NCBI GenBank assembly: GCA_947499935.1
Contig: CANMQH010000010.1
Location: 62,001-126,000, forward strand
Direction: 5' to 3'
Length of the DNA: 64,000 nucleotides
DNA from: an uncultured Algibacter sp.
GTDB lineage: Bacteria > Bacteroidota > Bacteroidia > Flavobacteriales > Flavobacteriaceae
Part shown: in pieces, positions 47,340-55,107 of the stretch
Layout of the letters: each line of letters begins with the position of its first letter
Numbering within the stretch: position 1 is the first letter of the stretch
Notes under the pieces: model-generated
Database searches by the model: none
The model's input: the letters and a program-made list of their open reading frames with translations, nothing else
What the model was told of the DNA's origin: nothing
Made by a program: the position numbers and the translations under genes

Positions 47340-49952
47340 CTAATCCATGAGTAGTTTTATGGTTTTATAAGCCCTTTGATTACTTCCAGTAATTTTACAG
47401 AAATACAGTCCAGTACTTAAGTTTCCGCGTTCTAATGGTATTTCATTTTTACCGTATAATGCACTAAATGGTATTTGTTTTACTAAACGCCCTACTTGGT
47501 TGTAAACTAACAATTCAAGATGTTCTGCGTTTTGTGCCGTAAAGTGTATCGTTGTTTGAGACAACATGGGGTTTGGTATAGCCACAATATTTAAAGCATT
47601 AGTTTTAGTTACACTAACCACAGATAATGTGCTACTTGATGAGAAACGTAATTGCTCTAATGTCATTTTTTTAGTAGTTTCTACACCGTTTTCAGCCAAC
47701 ATCGTAAAGACTATAGACGTAATATCGCTTACTTCTAACGGTGTGCCATTACTAGATTTAAATTCAGAGAATGGTAAGCTATAATCGGTTAAATTATCTG
47801 TTAAATTAACACTTGTTTTGTATTGTGTTTCCCAGTCTGTAACACTTTCTTTTACTAATCTTATAATAAGTGTTCCGGTACCTTTAGCTTTTAATTTAAA
47901 ACTGTTATACTTAGATAAATCTATGGGGTTAAACTTTGGTGTTAAGGCTCTATAGGCTGCAATGTATTCGCTAGTTGTGGCTTCTAAAGTAATATTACGT
48001 TCTACCGCATATTCATCGGTGTTAAATGGAGTGTCGTTTGTTTTTACGCTATAATTTATAACATTTGTTGTTGGTGCTGCATCATCGTATCCCCATGGGC
48101 CATCAGACATAAATAAATCGTCTGGAGTTTGTACACCATCTCCAATTCTAAAACCAATATCAAAAAGGTTTCCTGCTTCTACTTGAATATTAGATATGTA
48201 ATTGCCATCCAAATTAATAGTAGAGGCTACATATGCAACATTTTCAGTTTCTGTAGCTCTTAATCCGCCATCAAAAGCTACGCCTTCACTTTTATTTGTA
48301 TTTACAATTTGTAAATCTAGTTTTCCGTTACGGTAATTACCTTTTCTAACAAAAACGGTTGGCGGTGTTGAGTTGTTATAACTTATTACTGGTTTTTGAA
48401 TATCTAACAATCTTACCACTTCTTCTCCAAGGCGTAACAAATCATCTAAAGAATTGGACCAGATTTGGAAATTATAAAAGCCAACATTAGTTTCATATTT
48501 GTCTAAATTCCAATGGCTTTCAATGCCGAAATTTGCACCGTTATTTATTGATTTTGCAGATAAGCTTAGCACAAACTCTAAAGCGCCATCAATAGTTCTG
48601 ATTAATGATTTTATAAATGGTTGCTCGTTAATTTCTATGGTTGATACCGAAATTAATTCAGCACCTAATAATCTATCGCAAATGTATTTGGTATGCTCGT
48701 AAACACCTTTGTCCGTTTTTAATAATAGAATAGAAGCTACGGCATCGTTATTTCTTATGTAATCTACAGAGTAGATATCGGTTGCGTTTGTAATACCTAT
48801 TAAATCTTTAGGGGACGATTCAATAACATTGTCCTCATTAATAACATCTAATGGAATAACATCTGATAATTGAAATCCACCACCTTTATTAGCATTTGTT
48901 TTGCCATATTTAGACGATTTAGAAAAACGTTTTGCCGTTTTTGTATCAAATGTATAATTGCTTTTTGCTCTGTTAAAATTACGCTTACTAATTTGTTGAG
49001 AGAGTCTGTTGTTGCTTTCCAAACCACCTTCATTTGCGCTTGAAGCAACTTCAATTACTGGGCAGCCTGCATATCCTGAGCATGATGGGTCTTCACAATC
49101 AATTAGTCCGTCGCCATCATCATCAATACCATTATCACAAATTTCTTGTGGTACTGGTGCGGTTGGGCAACGTGCCCCATCATTACTAGCACTAGATGGT
49201 CCAAAAGCAAATAAGTTAGATTCTATATTATTTGTACCATTTATGTCTTGAACATTTTGAATTACATAAATAGTTCCTGTTTGATTTGCCGATACATAAA
49301 AACGACCAGAAGCATCAAAATAAACCGCACCATAGGTGTAATTTAAACCAGATAAAATAGGGACTTCTCCTAATGATTGTATTGTGCCATTAAGAGGGCT
49401 TATACGATATAAAATATTAGTATTTTTTTCTACGGCATATAGATTTTCATCTACAGCATTAAATGCCCAATCATGAATACTTATATTTTGCGACAAATTT
49501 CCTGTTTCTATAAATTTAGCGTAAGTTGTAGATGAAGGATTTAAATCTATTTTGGAATAACTAGCACCTCCTGCCTTTAAATAATAGATGCCTTGCGGAC
49601 TAATATCGCCTATATATCCATTGCCAATAGGTAAGTTGTCTAGGTAAAATGTTGTTGTGTTAAAATCTTGACCAATACGCACTATGGTTTTTGATGGTGT
49701 GCTTAATGAGCCCCAAATATAGCCATCTATAGGGTTGTAGGCTGCTGCATTAATATTTCCGGGTGTAATATCTGATGCTGCAAGAAAAGAATTTCCCGAA
49801 GCTAAATCTAATGAATATACATCGTTATATTGAAATAAGTAAGCGTCATAATTACAATAAAAAGGCGCGTTTTGCGCTTTACTAATAAAGTTGAAAAGTA
49901 AAATAACAATTAAAATAAATTGATTTTTTTGTGTGTATACTTGATGATTCAT
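47340..49952 (-). CDS. Large T9SS-secreted protein with Asp-rich cysteine loop and CBM-like domain
   Basis: The 870-residue protein has a signal peptide (about 1-26). A propeller-like N-terminal region (about 30-265; NPIDGYIWGSL, FDASGRFYVSANQTG) precedes a MopE-type calcium-binding-like loop, CDNGIDDDGDGLIDCEDP (about 275-292). A long unrecognised region follows. Around 695-780 a CIA30/CBM11-like jelly-roll appears (DLSKYNSFKLKAKGTGTLII). The end is a T9SS type A sorting domain (IVAIPNPMLSQTTIHFTAQ). A good TAgaTTTG -7 box (minus strand of 49980-49987) and a LytTR-type repeat lie upstream. The shared regulation suggests an extracellular matrix or glycan-associated protein (inference). Confidence 0.8.
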   Translation of the reverse strand: MNHQVYTQKNQFILIVILLFNFISKAQNAPFYCNYDAYLFQYNDVYSLDLASGNSFLAASDITPGNINAAAYNPIDGYIWGSLSTPSKTIVRIGQDFNTTTFYLDNLPIGNGYIGDISPQGIYYLKAGGASYSKIDLNPSSTTYAKFIETGNLSQNISIHDWAFNAVDENLYAVEKNTNILYRISPLNGTIQSLGEVPILSGLNYTYGAVYFDASGRFYVSANQTGTIYVIQNVQDINGTNNIESNLFAFGPSSASNDGARCPTAPVPQEICDNGIDDDGDGLIDCEDPSCSGYAGCPVIEVASSANEGGLESNNRLSQQISKRNFNRAKSNYTFDTKTAKRFSKSSKYGKTNANKGGGFQLSDVIPLDVINEDNVIESSPKDLIGITNATDIYSVDYIRNNDAVASILLLKTDKGVYEHTKYICDRLLGAELISVSTIEINEQPFIKSLIRTIDGALEFVLSLSAKSINNGANFGIESHWNLDKYETNVGFYNFQIWSNSLDDLLRLGEEVVRLLDIQKPVISYNNSTPPTVFVRKGNYRNGKLDLQIVNTNKSEGVAFDGGLRATETENVAYVASTINLDGNYISNIQVEAGNLFDIGFRIGDGVQTPDDLFMSDGPWGYDDAAPTTNVINYSVKTNDTPFNTDEYAVERNITLEATTSEYIAAYRALTPKFNPIDLSKYNSFKLKAKGTGTLIIRLVKESVTDWETQYKTSVNLTDNLTDYSLPFSEFKSSNGTPLEVSDITSIVFTMLAENGVETTKKMTLEQLRFSSSSTLSVVSVTKTNALNIVAIPNPMLSQTTIHFTAQNAEHLELLVYNQVGRLVKQIPFSALYGKNEIPLERGNLSTGLYFCKITGSNQRAYKTIKLLMD

Positions 49953-50037
49953 AGATGTCTTATTTATACATTATAAGAACAAATCTATGGTGTAAGGTAC
50001 TTTGTTTTAAGATTTTTCGATTGACTCAATTAAAGCT

Positions 50038-50067
50038 TAGGTCATTGGGCTTTTAGTGTAGATGAAC
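50038..50067. promoter_or_regulatory. LytTR-type direct repeat, site 4
   Basis: TAGGTCATT (50038-50046), a 12-bp spacer and TAGATGAAC (50059-50067) lie 86 bp upstream of the T9SS protein start. The site is about 50 bp upstream of a consensus -7 box TAgaTTTG (49980-49987, minus strand), the position expected of an activator site. Confidence 0.7.
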
Positions 50068-50105
50068 TGTTTGGTGCTGTAAATTACATAAACCTATATT
50101 GTTTT

Positions 50106-50816
50106 TTACAATAAATTAAGACGTTTCATTAATTCTGGTCTGTTAGAGCGGCTTACAGGAATTACGTCCTTTTTTATAAGAACGCTGTTATCTTCTATAT
50201 CAATAATTTTTTTGATATTAATAATATACGAGCGGTGTACTTTTAGAAACAAATGGGTTGGTAATTTATCTTCTATTTTTTTTAATGTAGAATGTACGGT
50301 ATAGTTTTTTTCTTCTGTTTTTACATTAATATAATCGCCTTTGGCTTCAATTAAGTAAATACTAGGGATGTCTAATTTAATGAGTCTTCGGTCTATATTG
50401 ATATATAAATCGTTACCAGAAGTTGTTTCAATTTTATTGTTATTTGAAAGCGCTTTGGTTTTTGATGGTTTGTTTTCAGCCTTTTGAATGGCTTTTTGAA
50501 AACGAGGTAATAGTATAGGCTTTACTAAATAATCTACAATACAATCATATTCAAAAGCTTCGATTGCAAAATTAGCATCGGATGTGGTTAAAATAATTCT
50601 TGGAGGATTTTTTAACGTTTGTATAAAATCGAAACCTGTAAAATCTGGCATGTGAATATCTAAAAAAATAAGGTCAACTTCATTTTGATTTAAATATTTA
50701 ATGGCTTGCATTGCATTGGGAAACTCAGCAGCAACATGAATAGTATTAATTTGCGAACAGAGCTGGTTAATAATTACTCTTGCAGTAGTTTCATCATCAA
50801 TAATTATACAATTCAT
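50106..50816 (-). CDS. LytTR-family response regulator
   Basis: The 236-residue protein has an N-terminal receiver (1-120) with IIIDDE, phospho-acceptor Asp53 in IFLDIHMP and Lys in VKPI. A LytTR DNA-binding domain covers about 135-235 (YLIEAKGDYINVKT, HSTLKKIEDKL, KVHRSYIINIKKI). Known for LytTR: binding to two 9-bp direct repeats with 12-bp spacing. Five such sites occur upstream of genes in this region, including the operon's own promoter region. It is the last gene of the five-gene H-NOX operon and follows the Hpt gene by 10 bp. It is the likely transcriptional output of the pathway. Confidence 0.95.
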   Translation of the reverse strand: MNCIIIDDETTARVIINQLCSQINTIHVAAEFPNAMQAIKYLNQNEVDLIFLDIHMPDFTGFDFIQTLKNPPRIILTTSDANFAIEAFEYDCIVDYLVKPILLPRFQKAIQKAENKPSKTKALSNNNKIETTSGNDLYINIDRRLIKLDIPSIYLIEAKGDYINVKTEEKNYTVHSTLKKIEDKLPTHLFLKVHRSYIINIKKIIDIEDNSVLIKKDVIPVSRSNRPELMKRLNLL

Positions 50817-50826
50817 ATATACGTAG

Positions 50827-51141
50827 TTAAAGCTTGATCAAATAGTTTGTTATGGTTTGCAAGATGTTTTCAAAATCTTCTTTTAGAGTCATAGAATTTT
50901 CTTTTAGATTTTTTTCAAAACACGCTGCAATTTTATAACTTTCTTCAAGCCCTAAAATACTAATTTTATGTTTAAGTTTATGGACATTTTCTGCTGCTAT
51001 TTGATAGTTTTTAGCTTCAATATTTTTAATGTAAGTTGCTTTTTCTACTGGAAACTCTAATTTAATCACCGAGATTAGCTTTTCTTTAAAACTATCATCT
51101 CCTCCAGATAAGCTATTTATATAAGTTAGATTTGGTTTCAT
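50827..51141 (-). CDS. Hpt phosphotransfer protein
   Basis: This 104-residue helical protein has the Hpt motif AENVHKLKHKISILG. His54 is the predicted phosphoryl acceptor. It stands alone as a single domain between the histidine kinase (2-bp gap) and the LytTR regulator. It probably relays phosphate between a receiver and another response regulator (inference). The kinase carries no receiver of its own, so the separate receiver protein at 53780-54196 is the obvious partner. Confidence 0.9.
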   Translation of the reverse strand: MKPNLTYINSLSGGDDSFKEKLISVIKLEFPVEKATYIKNIEAKNYQIAAENVHKLKHKISILGLEESYKIAACFEKNLKENSMTLKEDFENILQTITNYLIKL

Positions 51142-51143
51142 TA

Positions 51144-53240
51144 TTATTTCTTTATGGTAAAATAAAACGTCGTGCCTTTATTTAATTTGGATTCTAACCA
51201 GATTTCGCCTTGATATAAATCTATAATTTTCTTGACTATAGATAATCCTATCCCTGAAGAATCTTTGCTTTTATTTAGAGAATTAAAAATTTTGAATATT
51301 TTTTTATGATATTTTTCTTCAATGCCTATACCATTGTCTTTTATAGAAAATTGGTAGTATGATTTGTGTTCTAAATAATCGATTTTAATGACGCCCTTAT
51401 CTTTATCATTAAATTTAATAGCATTACCAATAAGATTTTGGAACACTTGCTGAAACTTAATTCTATCGCCTTTAACAGTAGGTAATTTGTTTAAAAGCAG
51501 AATTGAAATATTTTCGGGAACATATAAAACTTCTTTTAAATCGTTAATCAAGTCATTTAAATTAACTTTTTCGTTATCATTAGAGCTCGCTCCAACACTT
51601 GAGTACTCTAGAATATCGGAGATTAATTGTTCCATTTTTTCTAAAGTTATTTCTATAAGCCCAAGATTTTGCATACTTGCAGCATCCAATTTTGTTTTAT
51701 TATCTTCTTTAATCCAGGACGTTAGAGCGTTAATACTTCGTAATGGTGATTTTAAATCATGAGATACAATATGTGCATATTCTTGCAGCTCATCATTACT
51801 TTTTTCTAAAGCTTTTAAAAGTTTAGTATTTTGAGCTTCGGCTTTTTTTCTTTCTCTTAAGTTTATGGCACTTTTTAGTTGCATAGCAACCAAGTTAGCT
51901 ACGTTTTTTATGGTTTGTAAATGTTCTTTTGTAAAGTAATTTTTATCTGGATGTTCTGAGTCTATTATTCCAATAATAGTACCTTCACTTATAATAGGTA
52001 CGGTCATTTCAGAGAATCTAATGGCACCATCAACAATATAATTTTTATCTTTAGAGGTATCGTTAATAAGTTCTGCGATACCTGTTTGTGCTACTCGACC
52101 AGTTATTCCTTGCCCAATTGGAAAAATAGTTTTATCAATAATTTGGTTTTTAATATTAATTTTTGAGTCATATGCAGCAATTTGCTCAATAGTTTTTTCT
52201 TTGGCGTTTACAATGTAAATAACGCAGTCATTGGTGCCTAAATATTGTGCAATATTACTCGTAATCTCTGCTGCAATGTCATGAATATCAATTTTTCCTA
52301 AAATAGATTTTGCAACATCATTAATCATATCTATAATTAATGTTTTTTCCCTTTGTTCAGTTATGTCTTCAATTAAAGCAACTTGGTATTTAATCTTTCC
52401 ATCGTTATCTCTTACTGCATTTACATTTGTTTTTGCCCAAAGTATGGATCCATCTTTCTTTTTATATCGTTTATCAATAACAAAATTATCGATTTCACCT
52501 GCGTCCATTCTTGTAATGTAATCTTTAGATAAAAGAAAATCTTCTGCAAATGAAATATCTTTTACCGTTAATGTTGAAATGGCCTCTTCAGAATATCCTA
52601 ATAAATTTTGAAAGGATAAGTTGGTTTTAATAATATTCCCAAATTGGGTAAGCGCAATGCCAAAGGAGGCATTATCTATTATGGTGTCGAGTTGCTTTTT
52701 TTGCTCTACAATTAATTCTGAATTGTATTTAGTTTCTGTAATATCTCTAACTATACCTTGAGCGGCAATAGGTTGTTTTTGTCTGTTGTAAATGATACTT
52801 GCATTAATTTGCACCCATTTAATTTGCTTTTCTTTTGTTATAATTCTTGCTGTATAATTTGTAAAAAAACCTTGGCGACTTAACGTTTTAAAAGATTTAA
52901 TAGCATATTTAAAGTCTTCTTTATAAATAAGATTTATAACATTAAGTGTTTCTTTATTAATATTATATCCAAAGAACTCAATAGCAGCATCATTCATTTT
53001 TAGAACATGACCTTGAAGATTCATAACTAAATATGCATCATTAATATTTTCAAAAACACCTGCAAGTTGTGATGTTTTTTCATCTAAAAGAGATTCTAAT
53101 TTATCGTTTACTTCTTTTAATTCTTGTGATGTTGCATATAGGTCTCTAGATTTATCTTCTAGAATTTTCTCGGCTTGTTTTCTGGCAGATTTCTCTCTTT
53201 GTAATGCGCGTTGTAATATGTCAATTTTGTCTTGACTCAT
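51144..53240 (-). CDS. Soluble PAS-PAS-GAF sensor histidine kinase, H-NOX partner
   Basis: The 698-residue kinase has no membrane helix. An N-terminal coiled coil (about 8-58, ILQRALQREKSARKQAEKIL) is typical of H-NOX-associated kinases. Two PAS domains follow (about 60-170 and 180-295, the second ending in a PAC-like IKYQVALIEDITEQ), then a GAF domain (300-460). HisKA has His494 in IVSHDLKSPLRS, and HATPase covers about 590-698 (DNGIGIEEKYHKKIF, SSGIGLSIVKKII). Its ATG overlaps the H-NOX stop by one base, so the two are translationally coupled. Known from other bacteria: NO-bound H-NOX changes the activity of its kinase partner. Confidence 0.94.
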   Translation of the reverse strand: MSQDKIDILQRALQREKSARKQAEKILEDKSRDLYATSQELKEVNDKLESLLDEKTSQLAGVFENINDAYLVMNLQGHVLKMNDAAIEFFGYNINKETLNVINLIYKEDFKYAIKSFKTLSRQGFFTNYTARIITKEKQIKWVQINASIIYNRQKQPIAAQGIVRDITETKYNSELIVEQKKQLDTIIDNASFGIALTQFGNIIKTNLSFQNLLGYSEEAISTLTVKDISFAEDFLLSKDYITRMDAGEIDNFVIDKRYKKKDGSILWAKTNVNAVRDNDGKIKYQVALIEDITEQREKTLIIDMINDVAKSILGKIDIHDIAAEITSNIAQYLGTNDCVIYIVNAKEKTIEQIAAYDSKINIKNQIIDKTIFPIGQGITGRVAQTGIAELINDTSKDKNYIVDGAIRFSEMTVPIISEGTIIGIIDSEHPDKNYFTKEHLQTIKNVANLVAMQLKSAINLRERKKAEAQNTKLLKALEKSNDELQEYAHIVSHDLKSPLRSINALTSWIKEDNKTKLDAASMQNLGLIEITLEKMEQLISDILEYSSVGASSNDNEKVNLNDLINDLKEVLYVPENISILLLNKLPTVKGDRIKFQQVFQNLIGNAIKFNDKDKGVIKIDYLEHKSYYQFSIKDNGIGIEEKYHKKIFKIFNSLNKSKDSSGIGLSIVKKIIDLYQGEIWLESKLNKGTTFYFTIKK

Positions 53241-53779
53241 TAATTTTTATTAATAATAAATTTTACTTCTGTGCCGTCTTCTTTTATTTTTTCGAGAACA
53301 ATAGTCGCTGTAGAATTAAAATGTTTGAATGTTTTATTCATTAAACCTAAACCGAAATGATGCATGGCTCTGCTAGATTTGTAGATCATTATTAATGAGT
53401 TTTTTGTTTTTTCTTCAACAATAAAAGTAGGTAACTCTGCATCTGGATAAATCTTTCTAACTTCAACATGAATATGATTTTCTATGGAGGCTAGCATCTC
53501 TATAGGGTCTTTATAAGTGGCCAAAAGACCAGGGTAACTGTCTTCTAAAACACTAAAAAAATGTTCTGCATACACTAATAATAAATCATCTATTGTAATA
53601 CCTGTATTTGCACTTAAATGTTGAAGTAATTGCAACATCTCAGAAAATTTGTAAGTGCCTACAGAGGTATAAATACCTTGAGAATCTAATTGAGATTCTG
53701 TGATAATTTTATCAACCATCTCTAGTCCAAATTTATCTTCAACTAAGTCTAAAAACTCTGTAAATACAATGCCTTTCAT
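53240..53779 (-). CDS. H-NOX haem-based nitric oxide sensor
   Basis: The 179-residue protein matches the H-NOX/HNOB family in length. It opens with MKGIVFTEFLDLVEDKFG. The predicted proximal haem ligand is His104 in NHIHVEVRKIYPDAELP. The haem-propionate motif Y-x-S-x-R is intact at Tyr133, Ser135 and Arg137. Known function: haem binding of NO (or O2 in some lineages) and control of a partner kinase or cyclase. No distal-pocket Tyr of the O2-binding type could be assigned, so NO is favoured. It lies directly between the receiver gene (no gap) and the kinase gene (1-bp overlap). Confidence 0.95.
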   Translation of the reverse strand: MKGIVFTEFLDLVEDKFGLEMVDKIITESQLDSQGIYTSVGTYKFSEMLQLLQHLSANTGITIDDLLLVYAEHFFSVLEDSYPGLLATYKDPIEMLASIENHIHVEVRKIYPDAELPTFIVEEKTKNSLIMIYKSSRAMHHFGLGLMNKTFKHFNSTATIVLEKIKEDGTEVKFIINKN

Positions 53780-54196
53780 TTAATTTTTTATTAGTTCATT
53801 AATACTCCAATAAGCTAGTAGTTTTTCAATTTTAGTAACATAGTCTTCATATTTTAAGGGTTTTAAAACATACCCTGCTATTCCTATTTTATAACATTCT
53901 AATAGATCTTTTTTATTATTTGACGTTGTGAGTATTATGGTAGGTATAAATTTTAAAGTATCATTATTTTTTAAGATAGTTAAAAATTCTATACCGTTAA
54001 TTTTTGGCATATTTAAATCTAATAAAATAATATCGGGTAAGCTTTCTTTTTTTTCTAAAATATTGAGAGCCTCTTCTCCGTTTCTAGCTTCTATAATTTT
54101 ATGAGTAAGATTTAATTTTGAAATTGTTCTATTCAATTTCATGACTTCTATGGTATCGTCTTCTATTAAAAGAACATGTAATGCATTATTAAACAT
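53780..54196 (-). CDS. Stand-alone receiver-domain protein (CheY-like)
   Basis: This 138-residue single receiver has acidic pair Glu12-Asp13 in LLIEDDTIEV, the phospho-acceptor Asp in IILLDLNMPKING, Thr in ILTTSNN and Lys in VLKPLKYEDY. There is no output domain. It heads the operon, with the H-NOX start immediately after its stop. It probably either feeds phosphate to the Hpt protein or acts through protein-protein contact (inference). Rcp1-like receivers paired with PAS/GAF kinases are the closest general type. Confidence 0.93.
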   Translation of the reverse strand: MFNNALHVLLIEDDTIEVMKLNRTISKLNLTHKIIEARNGEEALNILEKKESLPDIILLDLNMPKINGIEFLTILKNNDTLKFIPTIILTTSNNKKDLLECYKIGIAGYVLKPLKYEDYVTKIEKLLAYWSINELIKN

Positions 54197-54280
54197 TATG
54201 GAGGGGTTTTATTAAATTATAGTGAAATTAGATTAATTTGTTTTGTAGTAAAAGGTATTTCGTTTAATCTAAATTAAGTG

Positions 54281-54310
54281 TCGACGAATAACGCTTAAGT
54301 GTCGACGAGT
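54281..54310. promoter_or_regulatory. LytTR-type direct repeat, site 5 (signalling operon promoter)
   Basis: TCGACGAAT (54281-54289), a 12-bp spacer and TCGACGAGT (54302-54310) form the most symmetric of the five repeats. It lies 85 bp upstream of the first gene of the H-NOX operon, which suggests autoregulation by the LytTR protein. Confidence 0.75.
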
Positions 54311-54500
54311 GGAGAATGTGATTTAATGCGTTAAGAGAAATATAAATGTATCACTAAAGCCTTTATAGTAGTTTGTTTTTGAATTATATAGTGAAAATTC
54401 GATATATCAATATTGCTAATTAAGTGAAGTCTATATTTTAAGGATTCCATTTTCTTGGAAACTTATTAATTTCTATTTCTAATAGCTAGTTAAAATCTTA

Positions 54501-54623
54501 TTATTCATTATCAATAACAATATCTATAGAAGCATCAATGCTTTTTTTTAAATAACAAGCTGTTTTATCGTATTTATTTATAAGGTTATTGAAAACAGAT
54601 CTTAGATTTATACAAATAACTTT
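54501..54623 (-). pseudogene. Possible C-terminal gene relic next to the MITE
   Basis: A minus-strand open stretch of 40 codons ends in a stop at 54501 and reads as ordinary coding peptide (LINKYDKTACYLKKSIDAS), but it has no start and is closed upstream by a stop just before the MITE-like element at 54648. It may be the remains of a gene disrupted there. The family is unknown. Confidence 0.3.
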
Positions 54624-54647
54624 CTATAAAAAATAAAGTTATTATAA

Positions 54648-54807
54648 TACCATTTCTACATTGAAAATACTGTAAAAGAAAATGATGATTTTTTTCTTTA
54701 TACGAAATAGAAAAATAAAGCATAGCCTTAGTTACGATTTCTTTTTATATTGAAGTAGAAAGGAAAAAAGAACGTTTTATTACGGTTATTTCAATGTAGA
54801 AATGGTA
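54648..54807 (+). mobile_element. 160-bp MITE-like element, copy 2 (intact ends)
   Basis: The left end is TACCATTTCTACATTGAAA (54648-54666) and the right end (54789-54807) is its perfect 19-bp inverted repeat. The outer flanks (TTATAA and TAATAA) may include a TA target duplication. The interior has no coding capacity and matches, in reverse complement, the element at 15413-15572 over its full length. This copy has the better-preserved ends. Confidence 0.8.
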
Positions 54808-55066
54808 TAATAAGGTTAAAAAGGAGGAAGAACAGGATTGTTAAAGTAATAAGCTTAATTCCAGAAGGTTTTTTTATAGATACTATGATGTAGATTAAGT
54901 TAGAGATGCTTCACCAATAGCTTTTAAAAAAGCACAAACCATTTTTAATCACCATTACCTTAAAAAAGATTAAACCCTATAGTGCTATGGTGCTATGGTG
55001 AGATAGCTAAAGTCTACTATTGTATAGCAGTAAATTCAACTTTTTTGGAGTGTAATCAAAATAAAA
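54808..55066. other. Non-coding spacer
   Basis: No intact gene is visible. A short plus-strand open stretch near 54916-54974 (DASPIAFKKAQTIFNHHYLK, then a stop) may be a decayed coding fragment. An imperfect GTGCTATG duplication lies near 54980-55000. Confidence 0.25.
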
Positions 55067-55068
55067 TA

Positions 55069-55099
55069 AGGGGTAACTAACTAAAAATTAATTACCCCT
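55069..55099 (-). terminator. Terminator of the beta-helix protein gene
   Basis: An AGGGGTAA / TTACCCCT stem lies 9 bp beyond the stop of the gene at 55108. On the minus strand it is followed by TATTTTATTTT. Confidence 0.75.
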
Positions 55100-55107
55100 G
55101 TTGAAAG

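Noticed and set aside
54975..55005. GTGCTATG tandem repeat as a phase-variable or CRISPR-like repeat
   Set aside because: Only about two imperfect units, no spacer pattern and no gene in frame.
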